Made by a program: the position numbers and the translations under genes. Shown in pieces: positions 1 to 5,893 of a stretch of DNA of 8,648 nt. This DNA is from Candidatus Eiseniibacteriota bacterium (GTDB taxonomy: Bacteria > Eisenbacteria > RBG-16-71-46), in assembly GCA_005893185.1 (NCBI GenBank), contig VBOS01000162.1:1-8648 (forward strand). Reading direction: 5' to 3'. The notes under the pieces were generated by a model that ran no database searches, was not told the DNA's origin, and saw only the letters and a program-made list of their open reading frames with translations. Position 1 is the stretch's first letter. The number at the start of each line of letters is the position of its first letter.

Positions 1-641
1 TGTTTCAGTCCGCGCCCGACCACTGGGCGGTCAAGCAGCTGTTCCCGATCCTGCCCTTGCACCGGCTCGAGGAGCGACCCACCCGCCGGGGCGTCATCGC
101 CGACCTCACGTGCGATTCCGACGGGAAGATCGACCAGTTCATCGAGCTGCGCGACGTGAAGAGCGTGCTCGAGCTGCACGCGGACGACGGCAAGCCCTAC
201 TACCTGGGCGTGTTTCTCGTCGGTGCCTACCAGGAAATCCTCGGAGACCTCCACAACCTGTTCGGGGACACCAACGCGGTCCACATCACCCTGACGGACG
301 GAGGCTACCGCATCGCTCACGTGGTGGAGGGCGATTCTGTGACCGAGGTGCTGGGCTACGTGCAGTACCAGAAGCAGAACCTGGTGCAGCGCGTGCGGGA
401 GGCCAGCGAGGAGGCCCTGCGCAGGGGTCTGCTGACCTTCGAGGAATCCGCGCTGCTCATTCGCCGCTTCGACGAGGGGCTTTCTGGCTACACCTATCTG
501 GAGCCGTCCCGGGTCGATCCCGCACCGGCCGGCCCGGCGGCTTCGGACGGCGGCTCGACGCCCGCGACCGAGCCGCCGCGCGAGCCGGCGGTGGGACGGC
601 CCACCACGCGCGGAGAGGTTCGCGGTCCAACCTCTTCTTGA
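1..641 (+). CDS. speA: Biosynthetic arginine decarboxylase, C-terminal part (5' end outside window)
   Basis: This is the last ~212 codons of a PLP-dependent arginine decarboxylase (L-arginine to agmatine plus CO2, the first step of the agmatine route to putrescine). The reading frame is open from base 3, so the gene begins upstream of the window. Family hallmarks seen in order are FPILPLHRLEERPTRRG, then TCDSDGKID (Cys codon at 111-113; in the fold-III decarboxylases this Cys-Asp region contributes to the active site across the dimer interface), then GAYQEILGDLHNLFGD, and then VVEGDSVTEVLGYVQY. The conserved family end, GYTYLE, falls at about 485-502. After it comes an extra tail of about 44 residues rich in Pro, Ala, Ser and Gly that SpeA proteins normally lack; it looks disordered. 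The stop TGA is at 639-641. The 96-bp gap to the next gene leaves it open whether speA is co-transcribed with the downstream operon. Identification is firm; substrate specificity for arginine rests on family similarity. Confidence 0.93.
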   Translation, partial: FQSAPDHWAVKQLFPILPLHRLEERPTRRGVIADLTCDSDGKIDQFIELRDVKSVLELHADDGKPYYLGVFLVGAYQEILGDLHNLFGDTNAVHITLTDGGYRIAHVVEGDSVTEVLGYVQYQKQNLVQRVREASEEALRRGLLTFEESALLIRRFDEGLSGYTYLEPSRVDPAPAGPAASDGGSTPATEPPREPAVGRPTTRGEVRGPTSS

Positions 642-666
642 ATTGGCCGAAAACCCGCCGTATCCG
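638..666 (+). promoter_or_regulatory. Weak sigma70-like promoter candidate in the speA/aminotransferase gap
   Basis: TTGAAT at 638-643 and TATCCG at 661-666 are separated by exactly 17 nt. They match the -35 consensus TTGACA at 4 of 6 positions and the -10 consensus TATAAT at 3 of 6. The motif overlaps the speA stop codon and lies in the only gap of notable size (642-737), directly ahead of the operon that starts at 738. The surrounding DNA is GC-rich, so this short AT-richer patch stands out, but chance matches of this quality are common. Confidence 0.2.
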
Positions 667-725
667 GCCACCGGGCCGACGGCAGGGACAGCCTGCGGCT
701 TGCTGCCTCCCCACCCGGCGGCCTC

Positions 726-733
726 GGGGAGAG
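726..733 (+). promoter_or_regulatory. Shine-Dalgarno sequence for the aminotransferase-GNAT gene
   Basis: The purine run GGGGAGAG lies four bases before the ATG at 738. It supports that ATG as the real start of the fused aminotransferase gene; no better-placed start is seen in the frame. Confidence 0.6.
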
Positions 734-1767
734 TTTCATGGACGAATTCGAATCGGCCCTCGCCGACCTTGCCGAGTACCTGAAGCGAGTCGGCCGCCTC
801 AACGCGCTTTATCGGGCCGGCGAAGTCCACGCCCGCGTGCCGGTCGCACTGCAGAGCGACGAGCCGCTCGACGACCTGGTCCGCCGGTTCCTCCCGGATT
901 CGAGCACGGCGCTCGCCGCCGCCGCCCACAGTCTCTTCTTCTCCCTCCCGGTGGCCTTCGACCCGGCCCACTCCGTCGGTCCCTACCTCGCCACCATCGA
1001 TCGCGATCCGGTCGGGGAGCCGTACCGGTTCATCGACATGGGCGCCATGATCGCCACCCAGGCGCTGGGCGAGAACGACCCGGGCGTGGTGGAGGCGGTG
1101 CTCCGCGAAATGCCATACGTCGCCTCGCGCTATGCGCATTCGGAGTACCAGACCGCGCTCTCGTTGCGTCTCAAGGCGCAGCTCGACCGCATCGCTCCCG
1201 CGGGGACGCCGCGCCACTTCATCGTGAACACAGGCGCCGAAGCGGTGGAGAACGCCATCAAGGCGGTGCTTCTCAACCGGGTCAAGACTTCCGGCGAGGC
1301 CGGCGGTGGTTTCATCGTCTCCTTCGAGGGCGCATTCCACGGCCGCACCCTCGGGAGCCTCGCGGCGACGCACCGGAAGAAGGCCCGGCTCGGATTCCCG
1401 ACCTTCGAGTGGCCGCATGTCTTGTTCCCGGCCCTGGACGGCAGCGCCCGGGAGACCTCGAGGCGCGAGGAACGAAGCTTGAAGCAGCTCTGGGACCTGC
1501 TCGTCTCCGGCCACCTCCCGGAGGCGGAGCGCAGACGGGAGAGCTTCCGGCGCGAGCTCGAAGCGATCGAGGAGTTTCTGGGCCGGCCGGGCCAGGACCC
1601 AGCGGCCTTCGTCCAGGCCAGACGTGCCGAGCAGGACCCCGAGATCCTGAAGCTCAGCCGTCGCGTGGCGGCTGTGCTGGTGGAGCCGATCCAGGGGGAG
1701 GGCGGCGTGCGCATGACCAGCCCGGCGTTCATGCAACGGCTGAGGCTCCTCACGAGAATCTTCGACG

Positions 1768-1776
1768 TCCCCGACG
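1768..1776 (+). other. Deletion/frameshift junction in the aminotransferase domain
   Basis: Frame 0 reads IFDVP up to 1772, exactly where class III aminotransferases continue with a hydrophobic-Asp-Glu-hydrophobic-Gln-Thr-Gly motif. Homology resumes as TGRLWAHE in frame +1 from 1774. Only one base separates the two, whereas about 12 codons are expected, so roughly 35 nt are missing. Frame +1 has a stop at 1741-1743 and frame 0 gives Arg-rich nonsense after 1773, so the switch point is well bounded. Confidence 0.8.
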
Positions 1777-1857
1777 GGACGGCTGTGGGCGCACGAGCGA
1801 TTCGATCTCCCCCTCCCGCCCGACGCGGTCATCTGGGCGAAGAAGGCGCAGAACGGC

Positions 1858-2946
1858 GTGCTGTTCGTGAGCGAGGAGCTGGCGACGTTCTTCCAGGAGG
1901 AGAAGAAGTTCAACACCACATGGGAGGGCGACTCGGTCGGGATGGTGCGGCTGCTGGCCATCCTCGACCGGCTCGATCTCGACCGGGTCGAGCGCACCGG
2001 ACAACATGCGCGGTCCGGGCTCGAGACGCTCGCGCGCGACTATTCCGGGCTGATCCGCAACGTGCGCGGCGCGGGCGTGATGCTCGGCTTCGACGTGTCG
2101 CGAGCGGATTGGCGCGACGGGCTCCGCGACCGCGCCTTCCGTCTCGGCCTGGTGCTGCTGCCGGCGGGCGAACGGGCGTTGCGTTTCTATCCACGCTACG
2201 ACACCGAGCCGTACGCGATCGACGAGGCGCTCGCGATCCTGCGGCGGGCGGTGGTGGATCTACTCGGGGAGCGGGCGGAGCTCGGGACCGCGCCGGGGCC
2301 CGAGGTCCGCGTCGGGGCCCTCGAGTGCCCGCTGGACGCGATCGAAGTGATCGACGTCGGCCCCGACCGCTTCGCGGAATACCGGGGGGAGATCATGGCG
2401 GTCGAGGTCGAACGGTATGGCGGCACATCGCAGTATCCGCCCGACGTCCTGCGCGCGGGCCGGAGGCCGCTGCTCCAGTTTCCACCCGAGATGCTCCAGA
2501 GCACGCTCGCCAACCCTGGCGCCCTGTGCGTGGTGCTTCGCGACCGGGTCTCGGGGCGCGTCGTGGCGTACGCAATCGGCAGCGCGCTCGAACAACACGA
2601 CGAGGAGGGGGTGAGCTCCGATCCGCGTCTGGGCGAGAAGGACACCTTCTACCTGCAAGCCATGGCGACGCTGCCGTCGGTGAAGAACCACCTCGAGATC
2701 GAGAATCTCCTGCTCGAGCGGCTCCGCGAGCGAGCGCTCGCCGCCGGATATACGCACGTATCGACTTTGATCGAAGAACGGTTCCGGGGGACCGGGCCGG
2801 CCTGGTTCCGCGATGCACGGGTCGTCCTGACGGTCGAGAACTATCTGCGCAGCGGGATGCGCTTCGTCTACCTGCACACGTCGCTGACCGGGCCACCCGC
2901 CGAAGAGCCCGTGCCCGTCTGCGATCGGAGGAGGACGTTACCGTGA
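1858..2946 (+). CDS. Open 3' part of the broken gene: aminotransferase C-terminal region plus GNAT-like domain
   Basis: This is the stretch that would be called as a separate 362-residue ORF from a GTG at 1858, but it is better read as the continuation of the gene above: the GTG lies inside the AKKAQNGV segment and has no ribosome binding site. Residues 1-~155 are the small domain of a class III aminotransferase (NTTWEGDSVGMVR, GAGVMLGFDVS, LRFYPRYDTEPYAIDEAL). From about 2320 to 2880 the sequence has an N-acetyltransferase (GNAT) look: a beta/alpha pattern, FYLQAMATLPSV followed by a long helix ENLLLERLRERALAAGY, then NYLRSGMRFVYL resembling the last helix-strand unit of GNATs. The usual acetyl-CoA loop (Q/R-x-x-G-x-G/A) is replaced by KNHLEIE at 2683-2703, so catalytic activity is uncertain. 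It overlaps the next gene by 4 nt. Made alone it would lack the PLP pocket, but the GNAT-like domain might still fold. Confidence 0.5.
   Translation: MLFVSEELATFFQEEKKFNTTWEGDSVGMVRLLAILDRLDLDRVERTGQHARSGLETLARDYSGLIRNVRGAGVMLGFDVSRADWRDGLRDRAFRLGLVLLPAGERALRFYPRYDTEPYAIDEALAILRRAVVDLLGERAELGTAPGPEVRVGALECPLDAIEVIDVGPDRFAEYRGEIMAVEVERYGGTSQYPPDVLRAGRRPLLQFPPEMLQSTLANPGALCVVLRDRVSGRVVAYAIGSALEQHDEEGVSSDPRLGEKDTFYLQAMATLPSVKNHLEIENLLLERLRERALAAGYTHVSTLIEERFRGTGPAWFRDARVVLTVENYLRSGMRFVYLHTSLTGPPAEEPVPVCDRRRTLP
2927..2935 (+). promoter_or_regulatory. Strong Shine-Dalgarno fixing the GTG start of the first aldehyde dehydrogenase
   Basis: GGAGGAGGA lies inside the 3' end of the preceding gene, about 8 nt before GTG at 2943. 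It favours that GTG over the in-frame ATGs at 2958 and 2964. It also allows independent translation of the dehydrogenase even if ribosomes stop early in the frameshifted upstream gene. Confidence 0.75.
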
Positions 2947-4418
2947 ACGAGGTCGGGATGTGGATGAACCATCGAAGCCGCGAGGCGACAGGCGGCGCAA
3001 CCATGCCGGTCGAAAATCCCGCGACCGAGGAGATCATCGGCACCGTGCCCCGCGCGCAAGCCGCCGACGTCGCCGCCGCCGTCCAGCTCGCGCGCGCGGC
3101 GCAGCCCGCATGGCGCCGAGTGCCGGGTCTGGAAAAGGCCCGACTCCTCCACGAGATCGCCGCCCGGATCCGGGCCATGCATCGCGAGCTCGCCGAGATC
3201 ATGACCCTCGAGGGGGGCAAGCCCATGATCGAGAACCTGGACGAGATCGAGTGGGTGACCGCGTGCTTCGACTACTACGCCGAGATCGGGCGCAACTCGC
3301 GCGGCAGCACGATTCCCCCGAGCTTCGAGCACCAGGTGAACTTCACGGTCAAGGAGCCGTTCGGCGTCGTGGCCGCCATCGTGCCGTTCAACTACCCACT
3401 CCTGCTCATGGCGTGGAAGGTGGCCCCCGCGCTGGCCGCCGGCAACACGGTGATCGTCAAGCCCGCCGACCAGACCCCGCTCTCCACGCTGCGACTCGCC
3501 ACGGCGTTCGAGGCTCTTCCGCCCGGCGTGATCGGGATCGTCACCGGGACCGGCGATGAGGCGGGCGAGGCGCTGGTGCGCCATCCCCACGTGGACATGA
3601 TCGCGTTCACCGGCTCGACCCGGGTCGGCAAGCACATCATGAGGCTGGCCGCCGACACCTTGAAGAAGGTCAATCTCGAGACCAGCGGCATCGATCCGTT
3701 CATCGTGTGCGAGGACGCCGATCTCGACGTCGCGGCGCGCGGCGCGGTGTGGGCCCGATATCTCAACGCCGGCCAGGTGTGCACATCGGCCAAGCGGTTC
3801 TACGTGGTGGAGGCGATCGCCGACGCCTTCGTCGAGCGGTTCGTCGCGCGGGCCGGCGAGATCGTGGTCGGTGATCCGCGCCGCCCCGAGACCGACATGG
3901 GGCCTGTGATCTCGCGCGAGGCACTCGGCCGGGTCACGAGCGCGATCGAGCGCGCGCGGAGCGAGGGGGCGCATCTCGCGGCCGGCGGGGGCCGCCCGGC
4001 GGGGCTCGAGCGCGGCCACTTCCTGGAGCCGGCGGTCCTCGACCACGTGCGACACGGAAGCGCTGCGACGCGCGAGGAGGTGTTCGGCCCGGTGGCCGCC
4101 ATCGTGCGCGTGCGCGACGTAGCCGAGGCCATCGCGCTGGCGAACGACAGCGACTACGGCCTCGGCGCCAACATCTACACGAACAACCTGCGCTACGTGA
4201 TGCAGGCGATGGAAGAGGTGAAGGCAGGAACCTTCTGGGTGAACGACCCGCTCACCGACAATGAGGCCGGCCCGTTCGGAGGCATGCGCCAGAGCGGCAT
4301 CGGACGGGAGCTGGGCGTGGAGGGCCTGGAGGCGTTCCGCGAACCCAAGCACGTGCACATCGACTACATCCAGGAGCGCAAGAGCTACTGGTTCCCCTAC
4401 GCGGACCGACCCTGGTGA
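2943..4418 (+). CDS. NAD(P)-dependent aldehyde dehydrogenase, possibly succinate-semialdehyde dehydrogenase-like
   Basis: A full-length (491 aa) aldehyde dehydrogenase superfamily enzyme, oxidising an aldehyde to a carboxylate with NAD(P)+, expected to be cytosolic. Seen residues: catalytic Asn150 in VPFNYP; the cofactor-binding FTGSTRVGK; general-base Glu246 in NLETSGIDP; nucleophile Cys280 in NAGQVCTSAKR; and EEVFGPV near the C-terminus. The Glu motif is ETSGIDPFIV rather than the common ELGGKSP. An S/G-x-DP form followed by FIV-x-EDADLD is typical of succinate-semialdehyde dehydrogenase-like branches, which is the main reason for the substrate guess. The GTG start overlaps the previous stop (GTGA, 2943-2946), and a strong ribosome binding site supports it. 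Long runs of the opposite and shifted frames are open, but codon use and motifs pick this frame. Context suggests it takes a semialdehyde made by one of the two aminotransferases in the operon. Family certain; substrate inferred. Confidence 0.92.
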   Translation: MNEVGMWMNHRSREATGGATMPVENPATEEIIGTVPRAQAADVAAAVQLARAAQPAWRRVPGLEKARLLHEIAARIRAMHRELAEIMTLEGGKPMIENLDEIEWVTACFDYYAEIGRNSRGSTIPPSFEHQVNFTVKEPFGVVAAIVPFNYPLLLMAWKVAPALAAGNTVIVKPADQTPLSTLRLATAFEALPPGVIGIVTGTGDEAGEALVRHPHVDMIAFTGSTRVGKHIMRLAADTLKKVNLETSGIDPFIVCEDADLDVAARGAVWARYLNAGQVCTSAKRFYVVEAIADAFVERFVARAGEIVVGDPRRPETDMGPVISREALGRVTSAIERARSEGAHLAAGGGRPAGLERGHFLEPAVLDHVRHGSAATREEVFGPVAAIVRVRDVAEAIALANDSDYGLGANIYTNNLRYVMQAMEEVKAGTFWVNDPLTDNEAGPFGGMRQSGIGRELGVEGLEAFREPKHVHIDYIQERKSYWFPYADRPW

Positions 4419-5893
4419 GGACCATGGACCCCCTTCCCCTCTACATCGGCGGCCGATTCGTGAACGGAGCCGAGCCGACACAGACGATCGTCAACCCCGC
4501 GACCGGCGCGACGATCGCGCGCGCCGCCCGCGCCACGCCCGCCGAGACCGAGGCCGCGATCCAGGCGGCCCGCGAAGCGTTCGACGACGGCCCGTGGCCG
4601 GCCGCCACAGCTGCGCGGCGCGGGCGGGTCCTGCTCGAGATCGCCCGCCGACTGCGCGAATCGGCCGATCGGCTCGCCCGGCTCGAGACCGAGAACATGG
4701 GGAAACCGATCATCGAGTCGGAATTCGACGTCGCGGACGCAGCCACCTGCTTCGAGTACTACGGCGGTCTCGCCACCAAGGTCACAGGCGACGTGAACCC
4801 GGTCCCGGATGAGGCGCTGAGCCTGACACTCAAGGAGCCGGTCGGCGTGTGCGGGCAGATCATCCCGTGGAACTACCCGCTCCTCATGGCGGCATGGAAG
4901 ATCGCCCCGGCGTTGTGCGCCGGCTGCACGCTGGTGCTCAAGCCGGCCGAGGCCACGCCGCTCACGGCGATCGAGCTGGCGCGCATCCTCGACGGCATCG
5001 AGGACCTCCCCAAGGGCGTCGTCAACATCCTGACCGGCGACGGGCCGGACGCTGGCGCCGCTCTGGCCTCGAGCGAGCGGGTGGACAAAGTCGCATTCAC
5101 CGGCTCAACCCGGACCGGCCGCACCATCCTGCGCGCGGCGGCCGAATCCAACCTCAAGCGCGTCACGCTCGAGCTGGGGGGCAAGTCGCCGAACATCTTT
5201 TACGCGGATGCAGCCTGGGAGCCGGCGATCGAGGGCGCCCTGTTCGGCGTGTTCGTGAACCAGGGCGAGGTGTGCTCGGCGGGATCGCGCATCCTGGTCG
5301 AGCGGCGCATCCACGACCGCTTCCTCGACGCCATCGTGGAGAAGGCAAGGACGATCCGGCTCGGCGATCCGCTCGATCGCGCCACGCGCATGGGACCGCT
5401 GGTCACGGCCGCGCACCGCGAACGCGTGGCCGGCTACATCGAGCAGGGGCGGCGCGAGGGCGCGCGGCTGGTGCTCGGCGGCGTGCGCCCGGATCGCGAG
5501 CTGGCGGCCGGAGCCTACCTCGAGCCGACCATCTTCGCGGGCGTGGACCCGGGGATGACGATCGCCCGCGAGGAGATCTTCGGTCCGGTGGTGACGGTCA
5601 TGCCGTTCGAAGGTGAGGCAGATGCGCTGCGGATCGCCAACGCCACGCCGTACGGGCTGGCGGGCGCCGTCTGGACGCGCGACATCTACCGGGCGTTCCG
5701 CGTGGTCCGGAAGCTTCGGGCGGGCATCGTGTGGGTGAACCACATGCAGCCGACCTACGTCGAGGCGCCGTGGGGCGGGATGAAGATGAGCGGCGCCGGA
5801 CGCGAGCTCGGCCGCTACGGCGTCGAGAACTACCTCGAGCTGAAGCAGGTGCACGTCAACCTCAACGAGGCCCCGACGGGCTGGTACGCATGA
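4415..5893 (+). CDS. Betaine/aminoaldehyde dehydrogenase-type aldehyde dehydrogenase
   Basis: A 492-aa aldehyde dehydrogenase with the full classical motif set: Asn153 in IPWNYP, FTGSTRTGR, general-base Glu253 in LELGGKSPN, nucleophile Cys287 in GEVCSAGSR, EEIFGPV, and the C-terminal APWGGMKMSGAGRELG segment followed by NYLELKQVHVN. This C-terminal signature and WNYPLLMAAWK are typical of the betaine aldehyde and omega-aminoaldehyde dehydrogenase group (BetB/GbsA/PuuC-like), enzymes that often accept 4-aminobutanal or other aminoaldehydes. That substrate is inferred here because the neighbours are aminotransferases and no choline dehydrogenase or transporter is present. GTG at 4415 overlaps the upstream TGA (GTGA). 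An in-frame ATG at 4424 preceded closely by GAGG (4417-4420) is an equally plausible start and would shorten the protein by three residues. It is paired in tandem with another, clearly different aldehyde dehydrogenase, so the two probably act on different aldehydes rather than being a recent duplication. Confidence 0.92.
   Translation: MRTMDPLPLYIGGRFVNGAEPTQTIVNPATGATIARAARATPAETEAAIQAAREAFDDGPWPAATAARRGRVLLEIARRLRESADRLARLETENMGKPIIESEFDVADAATCFEYYGGLATKVTGDVNPVPDEALSLTLKEPVGVCGQIIPWNYPLLMAAWKIAPALCAGCTLVLKPAEATPLTAIELARILDGIEDLPKGVVNILTGDGPDAGAALASSERVDKVAFTGSTRTGRTILRAAAESNLKRVTLELGGKSPNIFYADAAWEPAIEGALFGVFVNQGEVCSAGSRILVERRIHDRFLDAIVEKARTIRLGDPLDRATRMGPLVTAAHRERVAGYIEQGRREGARLVLGGVRPDRELAAGAYLEPTIFAGVDPGMTIAREEIFGPVVTVMPFEGEADALRIANATPYGLAGAVWTRDIYRAFRVVRKLRAGIVWVNHMQPTYVEAPWGGMKMSGAGRELGRYGVENYLELKQVHVNLNEAPTGWYA

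Larger units (their letters stand above)
738..2946 (+). pseudogene. Class III aminotransferase fused to GNAT-like domain, frameshifted near 1770-1775
   Basis: Two frames together encode one protein of about 735-750 residues. Residues 1-345 (738-1772) hold the aminotransferase N-terminal half: NTGAEAVENAIK (cofactor phosphate-binding region), FEGAFHGRTLGS, and VEPIQGEGG from residue 315. From 1774 the homology continues in the +1 frame with TGRLWAHERF, the double lysine of AKKAQNG (1840-1845, one expected to be the PLP Schiff-base Lys) and FNTTWEGDSVGMVR, which resembles the INSTWGGN-type segment of L-lysine 6-aminotransferases. A GNAT-like domain follows from about 2320. The piece normally joining the halves, a DEVQTGWGR-type motif with the Asp that contacts the PLP ring nitrogen, is absent. 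About 35 nt appear deleted, which breaks the frame and would inactivate the enzyme unless this is a sequencing or assembly error. Residues ~235-310 form a charged, probably helical insertion not usual in class III enzymes. The likely ancestral role is moving an amino group from a diamine or lysine to 2-oxoglutarate. The gene leads an operon with aldehyde dehydrogenases. Confidence 0.8.

Noticed and set aside
681..707. Possible terminator hairpin between speA and the aminotransferase (GCAGG/CCTGC at 682-696, or GGCAG/CTGCC at 681-707)
   Set aside because: Stems are only 5 bp, the two pairings exclude each other, and no T-tract follows, so it is not a convincing intrinsic terminator.
110..1870. 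586-codon Arg-rich frame overlapping speA and the aminotransferase
   Set aside because: Arg/Pro/Gly-rich composition and no motifs; it is an out-of-frame shadow of the two real genes.
738..4418. A single 1226-codon frame reading as an aminotransferase-aldehyde dehydrogenase fusion
   Set aside because: Between 1773 and 2943 this frame gives Arg/Gly/Ala-rich nonsense with no family motifs, while the +1 frame carries the aminotransferase and GNAT-like homology. It is open only because of high GC and the frameshift.
2868..4481. Long minus-strand ORF (537 codons) opposite the first aldehyde dehydrogenase
   Set aside because: It mirrors the coding strand of a clear aldehyde dehydrogenase, has His/Arg/Asp-rich composition and no recognisable domain.
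2943..5893. Tandem duplication of an aldehyde dehydrogenase gene
   Set aside because: The two proteins share only superfamily motifs and differ in the Glu motif (ETSG versus ELGG), Asn motif (PFNYP versus PWNYP) and C-terminus, so they are old paralogues, not a recent duplication.
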